From the NCBI RefSeq assembly GCF_004327355.1, contig NZ_QJUM01000018.1, forward strand, positions 1 through 64,000: a DNA stretch of 64,000 nt. The letters run 5' to 3'. A program made the position numbers and the translations under genes. The notes under the pieces are model-generated. The model saw nothing but the letters and a program-made list of their open reading frames with translations, was not told where the DNA came from and did not search any database. Positions 35,481 to 47,145 of the stretch are shown piece by piece; position 1 is the stretch's first letter; each line of letters opens with the position of its first letter. The stretch comes from Phytopseudomonas dryadis. GTDB taxonomy: Bacteria > Pseudomonadota > Gammaproteobacteria > Pseudomonadales > Pseudomonadaceae.

Positions 35481-35511
35481 AAAACCCCGCCTGCCGCGAG
35501 GCATGCCGGGG
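35481..35511 (-). terminator. Intrinsic terminator between AraC gene and metal operon
   Basis: Read leftward, CCCCGGCATGCC-TCGC-GGCAGGCGGGG is followed by TTTT. It ends the AraC-family transcript and lies only 70 bp upstream of the PepSY gene, so it might also act as an attenuator if the metal operon is read from farther upstream. Confidence 0.75.
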
Positions 35512-35602
35512 AAATAATCAGTATCGGATCGAGCCTTGGCGCCCGCCCTCGATGTGATCGCTTACCTATAGGACGAACGAGAAGCGTAAAACCTGCCGAT
35601 GT

Positions 35603-38962
<3,360 letters not shown>

Positions 38963-39237
38963 GAGCGGGCGCCACCGAGTTCGTCACAGTTCGACGATAC
39001 CGTTTGTCCATCGGTCGAGTGACTGCCAACCGAGTCACACCGCGTTGTCCGGTTCTCCCCTAGACTGGCGTCACTGCAAGGATCGTCGCTCGAACGGGGC
39101 GACGCCTGTTCGCTCATCGCCGGGCCTGCCCCGACGGTGAGCCCGTTCATGTCCGGTTTTCAGCAGCGCTGCTGCGCTGGTCCGGGACGGTTCAGGGCGC
39201 AGTGCAGCCAAGATCGCAATCATCCCGGAGGACATCG

Positions 39238-40515
39238 ATGAGCAAGCCGCAACTGGTAGAGGCCGTGATGTTCTTCAGCGATGATGGCGGCATCTGCAAG
39301 CAGATGTTCTTCGCCGAGTTCGAGGCCCTGCTCGATGGCCTGGTGAACATGCCGGCCTTCGCCGATCAGCAGGTGCGGGTGGTCTACCTGATGATCAATG
39401 CGCGGCTGCAGGTCCGCTCCGCGGTGTTCTTCTATCTGGATTTCGATGAACAGGGGGCGCCCGACAGCGGCTGGAACATTCCGCTGCAGCAGATGGCCGA
39501 GCGGGCCGGGCGCGGGCCGGATCTGGGCGGTGGGCCGATTCGCCTGGCCTGCCGCAGCCAGTGCCCGGTGTCCTGGCAGCAGATGCACCTGTGGGACCCG
39601 AGCCTGGCCGCGGGCAACAACGATCTGGCCTTGCTGCGCGATACCGTCAAGCGCAACAGCCTGGGCATCCTGGTCGAAGAGGAGGGGCCCCAGGGCGTCG
39701 TCGCCGAGCGCCTGCAGGTGGCCCCCGAAGACCAGTGGTACGCCAGCGATGCCTCCCGCGAAGTGGCCGAGAAGCTCGCCGAGCGCCTGGCCCAGGAATA
39801 CCGCCTGAAGGCTGCGCAACTGGTCAAGCAGCAGCGCGAGCGTATCGCCGTCCTGGCCCGCGAGCATGCAGCCGAGATCGCCGGCCTCAAGGCCGCTGGC
39901 GACGAGCACGAGCAGGGACTGCAGGCGCAGATCCAGGCGCTGCGGCAGGCCCTGCGCCAGCAGGAAGCCCTGGTCCAGTCGCTCAAGGGGCAACTGGCCG
40001 AGCAGCAGAACGCGCAACGGCAGGAGCGTGACGACATGCTCACCCGCCTGCGCGCCATGGAGCGTTACGGCCGCACCGAGCGGGAAGTCCTGCGCACCCA
40101 GTTCGACGAAGAACTGCGCACACGGATTGCCGCGACCCTCTCCGCCGCCGAGGAGCAGGCGCTGCTGCGGGAGGCCCGGGCCGAGCACCTCATGCTCGAG
40201 CGCCTGGCCGGGCAGGGGGTGGTGTTCGTGGTGTTCCATCCCGGTGCCGGTCATCTGACCGTGCCGCTGCAGGATATCGGCCGCTATCTGGCCAGTCCCA
40301 TGGCCTACGCCGCGAGCAAGTGCTGCGTGCCCGAAGCGCAGTACCGGCAGTGGCTCGAGCACTATCAGCAGCCTACCTGCGATGGCCTGCAAAGCAATGG
40401 CGAGCGTTGCGGCGCCAGCCTGGAGCGGGTCGAGACGCCGGGGCGTTTCGTCGCGGGCGACTCCAACTGCTGCATGCGCCACAAGGCGGTCGGTCGCTTA
40501 CGCACGGTGGGGTGA
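39238..40515 (+). CDS. Coiled-coil protein of unknown function
   Basis: The product is 425 aa. An N-terminal globular part (MSKPQLVEAVMFFSDDGGIC to about residue 150) is followed by a long heptad-rich coiled coil (about 170-300, for example LRQQEALVQSLKGQLAEQQ) and a C-terminal domain with paired cysteines (SKCCVPEAQYRQW, CDGLQSNGERCGA, DSNCCMRHK) that could hold zinc. A GGAGGA site precedes the ATG. The upstream region has a CCTAGACTGG box like the one before the 28-residue gene. A homologous gene follows fadH in some pseudomonads by recollection. Function is unknown. Confidence 0.75.
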   Translation: MSKPQLVEAVMFFSDDGGICKQMFFAEFEALLDGLVNMPAFADQQVRVVYLMINARLQVRSAVFFYLDFDEQGAPDSGWNIPLQQMAERAGRGPDLGGGPIRLACRSQCPVSWQQMHLWDPSLAAGNNDLALLRDTVKRNSLGILVEEEGPQGVVAERLQVAPEDQWYASDASREVAEKLAERLAQEYRLKAAQLVKQQRERIAVLAREHAAEIAGLKAAGDEHEQGLQAQIQALRQALRQQEALVQSLKGQLAEQQNAQRQERDDMLTRLRAMERYGRTEREVLRTQFDEELRTRIAATLSAAEEQALLREARAEHLMLERLAGQGVVFVVFHPGAGHLTVPLQDIGRYLASPMAYAASKCCVPEAQYRQWLEHYQQPTCDGLQSNGERCGASLERVETPGRFVAGDSNCCMRHKAVGRLRTVG

Positions 40516-40571
40516 ACGCGGGCAGGCCGTGCCGGTATGATCAGCGCCCAGCCCATCGTCAGTCGGTAGCC

Positions 40572-41549
40572 GTGGATACTCGCCCTCCGCCCATCGTCGC
40601 CAGCTCCTGGCGAGCACTCCACGAAGTCCCCCTGGCACCGTTGCAGACGATGCGGCTGGACTGGCTGGCCACGGCCGGTGTCGAGCTGGCGGTGCTGCGC
40701 CTGGATCTGATCGATCCGCTGCTCAGCGGCAACAAGTGGTTCAAGCTCGCGCCGCACCTGCAGGCCGCCATGGCCGAGGGCGCGCGGGGCATCATCAGCC
40801 TGGGCGGTGCCCATTCCAATCACCTGCACGCCTTGGCGGCCGCCGGTCGCTACGGCGCGTTCCCTACCGTGGGCCTGCTGCGCGGCCATCCCCGGGACAC
40901 ACCGACCGTCACCGATCTGCAACGGCTGGGCATGCAGTTGCACTGGCTGGGCTATGGTGGCTACCGGGATCGCCATAGCCCGGCTTTCTGGGACAGTTGG
41001 CGGGCCCTGTATCCAGGCTTTCATCCCGTGCCCGAGGGCGGCGGCGGGCTGGCGGGCGCCCGTGGCTGCATGGTCTTGCCGGATCAGCTTCGCCAGCAAC
41101 TGCCGGCCCTGGGCTGGACGGATTACCACGGCTGGTGGCTGGCCGCCGGCACCGGCACCACCCTGGCCGGCCTGGTGCTGGGCGAGGCCGGCCGCCAGCC
41201 GGTGTATGGCGCCCTGGCGGTTCCGGCCGATCATGGCGTGGCGCCACAGGTACGTGCCTTGCTCGAGCAGGCCGGCGCGCCGGACAGGGGCTATCGCCTG
41301 TTCGATGCCTGTCGCGGTGGATTCGCCCGTCAGGATGCCGAACTGCTGGCCTTCATGCGGGACTGCGAAGCCCAGAGCGGCGTGCCGCTGGAGCCGCTGT
41401 ACACGGCCAAGGCCCTGCTGGCGCTGCGCGACGCCGTCGCCAGCGGCGCCATCGCCACGGGCACCCGGCTGGTGTTCGTGCATACCGGAGGCCTGCAGGG
41501 GCGGCGCGCGGCGTTGGCCGGTCAGGCGCTATTCACCGCGGGAGCGTAG
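40572..41549 (+). CDS. PLP enzyme of the ACC deaminase / D-cysteine desulfhydrase family
   Basis: The product is about 325 aa. The fold-type II pattern is clear: LSGNKWFKLAPHLQAA contains the PLP lysine, ISLGGAHSNHLHALAA binds cofactor and substrate, and AAGTGTTLAGLVLG is the phosphate loop. No ATG lies at the expected N-terminus; GTG at 40572 is the best start, while the first ATG (40650) would cut into the conserved region. The exact substrate (D-cysteine, ACC or another D-amino acid) cannot be assigned. The 3' end opens directly into a repeat array. Confidence 0.8.
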   Translation: MDTRPPPIVASSWRALHEVPLAPLQTMRLDWLATAGVELAVLRLDLIDPLLSGNKWFKLAPHLQAAMAEGARGIISLGGAHSNHLHALAAAGRYGAFPTVGLLRGHPRDTPTVTDLQRLGMQLHWLGYGGYRDRHSPAFWDSWRALYPGFHPVPEGGGGLAGARGCMVLPDQLRQQLPALGWTDYHGWWLAAGTGTTLAGLVLGEAGRQPVYGALAVPADHGVAPQVRALLEQAGAPDRGYRLFDACRGGFARQDAELLAFMRDCEAQSGVPLEPLYTAKALLALRDAVASGAIATGTRLVFVHTGGLQGRRAALAGQALFTAGA

Positions 41550-42085
41550 CTCCCACCGGTTCGCGGCCAACCACCGCCCGTGTAGGCGCGCCGACCTCGG
41601 CGCGATACGATCGTGGCCATCCTGCAAAAATCGCGGTATGGCCGCCATTCGCCGCGAGGTCGCGGCTCCCACCGGTTCCCGGCCAACCACCGCTCGTGTA
41701 GGCGCGTCGACCTCGGCGCGATACGACCGTGGCCATCCTGCAAAAGTTGCGGTATGGCCGCCATTCGCTGCGAGGTCGCAGCTCCTACGAGATTGCGGCG
41801 AACCATCGATCGTGTAGGAGCGCCGACCTCGGCGCGATACGATGGTGGCCATTCCGCAGAATCCGTGGCGTGGCCACCATTCGCCGCGGGGTCGCGGCTC
41901 CTACGAGGCCGTGGCAAGCCACCGCCCGTGTAGGAGCGCCGACCTCGGCGCGATACGATTGTGGCCATCCTGCAAAAATCGCGGTATGGCCACCATTCGC
42001 TGCGAGGTCGCGGCTCCTACGAGATTGCGGCAAACCATCGATCCTGCAGGCGCGTCGATCTCGGCGCGCTGCGGCATGGCGTTAG
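41540..42085. repeat. Tandem array of 116-bp palindromic units
   Basis: GTAGG starts occur at 41581, 41697, 41813, 41929 and 42045, exactly 116 bp apart, giving four full units plus partial ones at both ends. Each unit has arms (GTAGGMGCGYCGACCTCGG and CGAGGTCGCGGCTCCTAC), a GTGGCCAT/ATGGCCRC inner pair and a 25-bp linker containing CCACCGCYCG. It fills the gap between the PLP enzyme and DUF1853 genes; no ORF in it is supported. Confidence 0.9.
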
Positions 42086-42121
42086 ACGCCCTCTCTTTCA
42101 TCGTTGCGGGGCGACCGGCGC

Positions 42122-43066
42122 TCATGATTGCTCCGATGGCCAAGCGTCGGCGACCAGGAACAGGCGCTGGCTTTCCTGAACGTATTCCGCGCTCTCGGGC
42201 TCCAGCCTGACCAATAACTGCGCGCCGGCGTCGTTCGGCAGGGTATCGAGCCACTGCTGCAGTCGCTGCCGCGACCAGCACTCGGCCAGGGCCAGGCGTG
42301 CGGGGGCCAGCCAGGCCTGGCGCGGCAGCGGTTGCCAGTGCGCATGCCCATCTCGGGCATGGAAGGCCGGCCAGTCACGCCGGCGCAGCCACAGGCCGCG
42401 CAGGTGTTCGGGGTTGGCATCGCGAGGCGCGGCGCAGGCGCGCGGCCAGGGGTAGAACAGGTAGCCGGCCATCCACAGTTCGGCCTGGATGGCGTCCGCG
42501 GCCAGCTCCCTCAGGAGCGGCAGCGCCTCGGCGCGAGCGGAGAGCGGCAACTGGTGTTCGCTCAGATGAGCGAGTTTCAGGTCCAGGCGGTCATGGCTGC
42601 CCGGGCCTATCCAGTGCGCCGGCGACTCGCCGCCCTGGTCCGCGCTGCCCAGGTAGAGCTTGATCGCCAGTTCCAGGTGGTGCACGCCGGCGGCGTCGCG
42701 CAGCAGCAGGTCCAGTTCGCCCAGGGTGTGTCCGGCCTGGCGGATGGGCAGGTTGGCGGCCAGTACCTCGACGCCGGGAGCGGCATATAGGGCGAACTGC
42801 CACAAGCGCTCGTAGTAGAGGCCGAGGCGGCGTACCGAACGCTGCGCCAGCCACTGCAGCAGCGGGCCGCTGTCGCGCTCCAGGTGCAGCAGCCAGTCCG
42901 CCAGCAGGCCGGGCGTATGCGCCCAGGCGCTGGCTGCCAGGGGGTGGCGCTGTGGCCAGGGCGTGTGTGCGAGCAGCGGTGGTGACAGCAGCACCCAGGC
43001 CAGATCCCTGACCGCGGGTTGGCTCAGGCGTCGGGGCAGGTCGTCGAGGGCGTCGAAGGGCATCAT
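42122..43066 (-). CDS. DUF1853 family protein (PD-(D/E)XK-like)
   Basis: The product is 314 aa. The central block GELDLLLRDAAGVHHLELAIKLYLG shows Glu-Asp followed by Glu-x-x-x-Lys on adjacent strands, the pattern of PD-(D/E)XK nuclease folds (quoted here as GELDLLLRD and HHLELAIKLYLG). Further family wording is WIGPGSHDRLDLKLAHLSEH. Two in-frame ATGs start the gene (43066 and 43063). It diverges from nadK. No function is established for the family to my knowledge. Confidence 0.82.
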   Translation of the reverse strand: MMPFDALDDLPRRLSQPAVRDLAWVLLSPPLLAHTPWPQRHPLAASAWAHTPGLLADWLLHLERDSGPLLQWLAQRSVRRLGLYYERLWQFALYAAPGVEVLAANLPIRQAGHTLGELDLLLRDAAGVHHLELAIKLYLGSADQGGESPAHWIGPGSHDRLDLKLAHLSEHQLPLSARAEALPLLRELAADAIQAELWMAGYLFYPWPRACAAPRDANPEHLRGLWLRRRDWPAFHARDGHAHWQPLPRQAWLAPARLALAECWSRQRLQQWLDTLPNDAGAQLLVRLEPESAEYVQESQRLFLVADAWPSEQS

Positions 43067-43162
43067 GCTGCGAGCATAGCGCCTATACGGCAGCATGTTT
43101 GCCGCTGTCGCGGCCTTTCGCCCATAATCGGGGCACCAGACCCTGAGCGTTGCGGGAGCACC

Positions 43163-44053
43163 ATGGAGCAGTTTCGTAATATCGGCATTATCGGTCGCCT
43201 GGGCAGTACGCAGGTGCTCGACACCGTGCGCCGACTGAAAAGGTTTTTGCTCGAGCGCCAGTTGCACGTGATCCTCGAGGACACCATCGCCGAGGTGTTG
43301 CCCGGGCATGGCCTGCAGACCTCGGCACGCAAGCACCTCGGCGAGTTCTGCGACCTGGTGATCGTGGTCGGCGGCGACGGCAGCATGCTCGGCGCCGGCC
43401 GTGCCCTGGCCCGGCACAAGGTGCCGGTGCTCGGCATCAACCGCGGCAACCTGGGCTTTCTCACCGACATCCGCCCCGACGAGCTGGAATCCAAGGTCGC
43501 CGAGGTGCTGGAAGGCAATTACCTGACCGAGAACCGCTTCCTGCTCGAGGCCGAGGTGCGCCGTCACGCCGAGGCCATCGGTCAGGGCGATGCGCTCAAC
43601 GACGTGGTGCTGCACCCGGGCAAGTCGAACCGGATGATCGAGTTCGAGCTGTACATCGACGGCCAGTTCGTCTGCAGCCAGAAGGCCGACGGCCTGATCG
43701 TCGCCACGCCGACCGGCTCCACCGCCTATGCGCTGTCGGCGGGCGGGCCGATCATGCACCCCAAGCTGGATGCCATCGTCATCGTGCCGATGTACCCGCA
43801 TACATTGTCCAGCCGGCCCATCGTGGTCGATGGCAACAGTGAGCTGAAGATCGTCGTGTCCAAGGATCTGCCGCTCTACCCGCAGGTCTCCTGCGATGGG
43901 CAGAACCACTTCACCTGCGCGCCCGGCGATACCATCACGGTGCGCAAGAAGTCGCAGAAGCTGTGCCTGATCCATCCGCTGGATCACAACTATTACGAGA
44001 TCTGCCGGACCAAGCTGGGTTGGGGCAGCCGCCTCGGCGGCGGGGGCGACTGA
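43163..44053 (+). CDS. nadK: NAD kinase
   Basis: The product is 296 aa. It phosphorylates NAD to NADP. The ATP-binding GGDGS is at residues 70-74 with catalytic Asp72, and NRGNLGFLTDI, VLHPGKSNRMIEFE and TPTGSTAYALSAGGPI are family blocks. The ATG follows GGGAGCACC. Its stop overlaps the start of the phosphoesterase gene, indicating a nadK-phosphoesterase-glpG transcript. Confidence 0.96.
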   Translation: MEQFRNIGIIGRLGSTQVLDTVRRLKRFLLERQLHVILEDTIAEVLPGHGLQTSARKHLGEFCDLVIVVGGDGSMLGAGRALARHKVPVLGINRGNLGFLTDIRPDELESKVAEVLEGNYLTENRFLLEAEVRRHAEAIGQGDALNDVVLHPGKSNRMIEFELYIDGQFVCSQKADGLIVATPTGSTAYALSAGGPIMHPKLDAIVIVPMYPHTLSSRPIVVDGNSELKIVVSKDLPLYPQVSCDGQNHFTCAPGDTITVRKKSQKLCLIHPLDHNYYEICRTKLGWGSRLGGGGD

Positions 44054-45027
44054 TGCAGCTCGACCCGGCTCGCGGTTACGACCTGATCGGTGACATCCAT
44101 GGCTGTGCCAATACTCTGGTGCACCTGCTCGAGCGCCTGGGTTACCGCCAGCAGGGCGGCGTCTGGCGCCATCCGCGACGCATGGCGATCTTCGTCGGTG
44201 ACCTGATCGATCGTGGCCCGCGCATTCGCGAGGCGGTGCACCTGGTGCACGACATGGTGCGTGCCGGCGAAGCGCTGTGCATCATGGGCAATCACGAGTT
44301 CAACGCCCTGGGCTGGAGTACACCGGCGCCGCCGGGTAGCGGGCGCCAGCATGTGCGCGAGCACACGCCACGCCACGCCCGTCTGATCGGTGAAACCCTG
44401 GAGCAGTTCGCGGCCTATCCCGGGGAATGGCGTGAATGCCTGGCCTGGTTCTACGAGTTGCCGCTGTTCCTCGACGCCGGGCATTTTCGCGTGGTGCACG
44501 CCTGCTGGGACAACGAACTGATCGAGCCGCTGCGCAGGCAGTTCCCCGATGGCTGCATCGACGAGCACTTCCTGCAGGCCTCGGCGGTGGTCGGCAGCTT
44601 CGCCTGCACGGTGCTGGATCGCCTGCTGCGCGGCACCGACATGCGCCTGCCCCATGGCCTGAGCATGACCAGCGGCGACGGTTTCACCCGTTCCTACTTT
44701 CGCACCAAGTTCTGGGAGGAGAGCCCGCAGACTTACGGCGACGTGGTGTTCCAGCCCGATGCCTTGCCCGAACTGGCCGCCCAGACGCCGCTCAGCGAAC
44801 TGCAGAAAACCGAGTTGCTCAAGTACGGCGCCGAACAGCCGCCGCTGTTCGTCGGCCATTACTGGCGCAGTGGCACGCCGGCGCCGATCCGCCCCAACCT
44901 GGCCTGTCTCGATTACAGCGCGGTGATGTACGGCAAGCTGGTGGCCTATCGCCTGGATCGGGAAACCTGCCTGGACCCGCGCAAGTTCGTCTGGGTCGAC
45001 GTGGACAAGCCGGAAGTGCCGCGATGA
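44053..45027 (+). CDS. Calcineurin-like metallophosphoesterase
   Basis: The product is 324 aa. The metal motifs are in order: GDIHG (residues 13-17), GDLIDRGP, GNHEFN, then VVHACWD and the final VGHYWR. This matches the PPP/ApaH-like group, and similar genes are found after nadK in pseudomonads. Possible substrates include phosphoproteins or dinucleoside polyphosphates. The start is coupled to nadK (TGATG) and its stop overlaps the glpG start (ATGA). Confidence 0.87.
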   Translation: MQLDPARGYDLIGDIHGCANTLVHLLERLGYRQQGGVWRHPRRMAIFVGDLIDRGPRIREAVHLVHDMVRAGEALCIMGNHEFNALGWSTPAPPGSGRQHVREHTPRHARLIGETLEQFAAYPGEWRECLAWFYELPLFLDAGHFRVVHACWDNELIEPLRRQFPDGCIDEHFLQASAVVGSFACTVLDRLLRGTDMRLPHGLSMTSGDGFTRSYFRTKFWEESPQTYGDVVFQPDALPELAAQTPLSELQKTELLKYGAEQPPLFVGHYWRSGTPAPIRPNLACLDYSAVMYGKLVAYRLDRETCLDPRKFVWVDVDKPEVPR

Positions 45028-45893
45028 GTGCGGTGGTGGCGCTGCGCGTGCCACTGGATCAGGACCTGTCGGCCTTCCTCGACCTGCTGCGCGAGCTGCG
45101 GATCGCTCACCGGGTAGCCGAAAGCCTTGGCGAGCAGGCGTTGTGGGTGCCCGACGAACAGGTGGCGGAGCGGGTGCGCGAACTCTATGGCCGCCACCCG
45201 CAGGGCGACCCGAACCTGCAGCGAGTGGCCCCGGGCGTCCCGAACGGACGTCCGCGGTTGTCGCAGCAGGCCCGGCGCAGCCCGCTGACCCTGGCGGTGC
45301 TGGCCCTGACCCTGCTGGTCGCCGTGCTGACCTGGGGCGGCACGGACTATGAGCTGATGCGCTGGCTGAGCTTCGTCGATTTCCATATCGAGGGTCAGTA
45401 CATCTATTTCAGCCCGTTCGCCGCCATGGTCGACAGCGGGCAGTGGTGGCGTCTGCTGACGCCGATGCTGCTTCACTTCGGCGTGCTCCACCTGGCCATG
45501 AACAGCCTGTGGTACTGGGAGCTGGGACGGCGCATCGAGGCCCGGCAGGGCGCCTTGATGCTGCTCGGGCTGACCCTCTGCTTCGGCCTGGCGGCCAATG
45601 TCGCCCAGTACCTGTATGCCGGGCCGGCCTTGTTCGGCGGTCTGTCCGGGGTGCTCTACGGCCTGCTCGGGCACTGCTGGCTGTTCCAGTGGCTGGCGCC
45701 CAATGCCGCCTATCGTCTGCCGCGCGGCGTGCTGGTCAGCATGCTGGTGTGGTTGCTGGTGTGCATGACCGGCATCTTCGAGCTGTTGCAGTTCGGCGCC
45801 ATCGCCAACGCGGCCCATGTCGGCGGTCTGCTCGCCGGCTGCCTGACCGGATTGCTCGGCGGTCTGCTGGCGCGGCGTTTCGCGCAGCGCTGA
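45024..45893 (+). CDS. glpG: Rhomboid intramembrane serine protease
   Basis: The product is 289 aa. A cytoplasmic N-terminal domain (about 1-85) precedes six membrane segments. Catalytic Ser208 lies in GGLSGVLYGLLGH and His265 in ANAAHVGGLLAG, and the HFGVLHLAMNSLWYW segment is the usual HxxxN oxyanion region. It cuts membrane proteins within the bilayer. It is the last gene of the nadK transcript. Confidence 0.93.
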   Translation: MSAVVALRVPLDQDLSAFLDLLRELRIAHRVAESLGEQALWVPDEQVAERVRELYGRHPQGDPNLQRVAPGVPNGRPRLSQQARRSPLTLAVLALTLLVAVLTWGGTDYELMRWLSFVDFHIEGQYIYFSPFAAMVDSGQWWRLLTPMLLHFGVLHLAMNSLWYWELGRRIEARQGALMLLGLTLCFGLAANVAQYLYAGPALFGGLSGVLYGLLGHCWLFQWLAPNAAYRLPRGVLVSMLVWLLVCMTGIFELLQFGAIANAAHVGGLLAGCLTGLLGGLLARRFAQR

Positions 45894-45970
45894 GCGCACC
45901 CGGGCAGCGGCTGTTCGGGTTGCCGGGCGAGTTGAGGTAGAATCGCCCCTTTCCCAGCCAGGAGCCGGCC

Positions 45971-46234
45971 ATGTCCTCCTTCATCGAATTGATCCGCAAT
46001 ATCACGCCGGATGTGTACGAAAGCCTCAAGCTGGCCGTGGAGATCGGCAAATGGCCGGACGGGCGCAGGCTGACCCAGGAGCAGAAGGAACTGAGCCTGC
46101 AGGCGATGATCGCCTGGGAAACCCGCAACCTGCCGGAAGACCAGCGCACGGGGTACATGGGCACTTCCGAGTGCGCGTCGAAAGCCGAGCCGATTCCCAA
46201 CCTGCTGTTCAAGTCCTCGGAAACCCTGCACTGA
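45971..46234 (+). CDS. DUF1315 (YeaC-like) small protein
   Basis: The product is 87 aa. ITPDVYESLKLAVEIGKWPD and LTQEQKELSLQAMIAW are the core of the YeaC family, of unknown function. A TAGAAT -10-like box lies about 30 bp upstream and AGGAG precedes the ATG. Its stop overlaps the start of the DUF2797 gene (TGATG). Confidence 0.88.
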   Translation: MSSFIELIRNITPDVYESLKLAVEIGKWPDGRRLTQEQKELSLQAMIAWETRNLPEDQRTGYMGTSECASKAEPIPNLLFKSSETLH

Positions 46235-47067
46235 TGCTCGAAGTCGCCCGTGGTTCCATGAGCAAGATGAGCACCCAGCTCGGCGCGCCGGTGCAGTACG
46301 CCTTTCGCCTGGGCGAGGAGCAGGTCGCGGTCAACCCGATGATCGGCAAGACCGTGCGCCTGGAGTTCCTGGGGGCGATCCACTGCTCGCACTGCGGACG
46401 CAAGACCAGGACCAGTTTCAGCCAGGGTTATTGCTACCCCTGCATGCAGAAGCTGGCGCAGTGCGACCTGTGCATCATGAGCCCCGAGCGCTGCCACTAC
46501 GACGCCGGCACCTGTCGCGATCCGGCCTGGGGCGAGCAGTTCTGCATGACCGATCACGTGGTCTACCTGGCCAACTCCTCGGGGATCAAGGTCGGCATCA
46601 CCCGTGCCACGCAGATCCCCACGCGCTGGATCGACCAGGGCGCCACCCAGGCGCTGCCGATCCTGCGGGTGGCCACGCGGCAGCAATCCGGTTTCGTCGA
46701 GGATCTGCTGCGCAGCCAGGTGGCGGACAAGACCAACTGGCGCGCGCTGCTCAAGGGCGATGCGGCGCCGGTCGACCTGCCCAGCGTACGCGAGCGGATC
46801 TTCGACGCCTGCGCCGAGGGCCTCGGCGCGCTGCAGCAACGTTTCGGCCTGCAGGCCGTGCAGCCGCTCAACGATCAGCCCGTGGTCGAGATCCGTTACC
46901 CGATCGAGGGCTACCCGGCCAAGATCACCAGCTTCAACCTGGACAAGAATCCCGTGGCGGAGGGCACGCTGTTGGGCATCAAGGGCCAGTACCTGATGTT
47001 CGACACCGGCGTGATCAACGTCCGCAAATACACCGCTTACCAAATAGCCGCAAGCTGCAAGCTCTAA
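46234..47067 (+). CDS. DUF2797 family protein with zinc cysteines and GIY-YIG-like segment
   Basis: The product is 277 aa. Paired cysteines (CSHCGRKTR, CYPCMQKLAQCDLC) suggest a zinc site at residues 50-80. VVYLANSSGIKVGITRATQI followed by RWIDQGA resembles a GIY-YIG nuclease strand-helix. The C-terminal residues AASCKL and the TAA stop are encoded by the AAGCTTCAAGC-type repeat, so the repeat has probably altered the end of the protein. Function is unknown. Confidence 0.82.
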   Translation: MLEVARGSMSKMSTQLGAPVQYAFRLGEEQVAVNPMIGKTVRLEFLGAIHCSHCGRKTRTSFSQGYCYPCMQKLAQCDLCIMSPERCHYDAGTCRDPAWGEQFCMTDHVVYLANSSGIKVGITRATQIPTRWIDQGATQALPILRVATRQQSGFVEDLLRSQVADKTNWRALLKGDAAPVDLPSVRERIFDACAEGLGALQQRFGLQAVQPLNDQPVVEIRYPIEGYPAKITSFNLDKNPVAEGTLLGIKGQYLMFDTGVINVRKYTAYQIAASCKL

Positions 47068-47126
47068 GCTTCAAGCTAACGGCCATCACACATTGCTTGC
47101 AGCTTGAGGCTTGAAGCTTGAAGCTG
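47050..47126. repeat. AAGCTTCAAGC-rich repeat, copy 2
   Basis: GCAAGCTGCAAGCTC and TAAGCTTCAAGC on the left are mirrored by GCTTGCAGCTTGAGG and GCTTGAAGCTTGAAGC on the right, giving a hairpin between the DUF2797 gene and pepN. It may end the DUF2797 transcript. Confidence 0.75.
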
Positions 47127-47145
47127 CCTCGAAGAGGCCCCGCTC

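Noticed and set aside
41540..42085. CRISPR array
   Set aside because: Units are 116 bp, palindromic and contiguous in sequence drift, with no short unique spacers and no cas genes nearby.
41581..42120. Several short ORFs on both strands inside the tandem repeat array
   Set aside because: They are repeats of one another created by the 116-bp units and have no ribosome binding sites.
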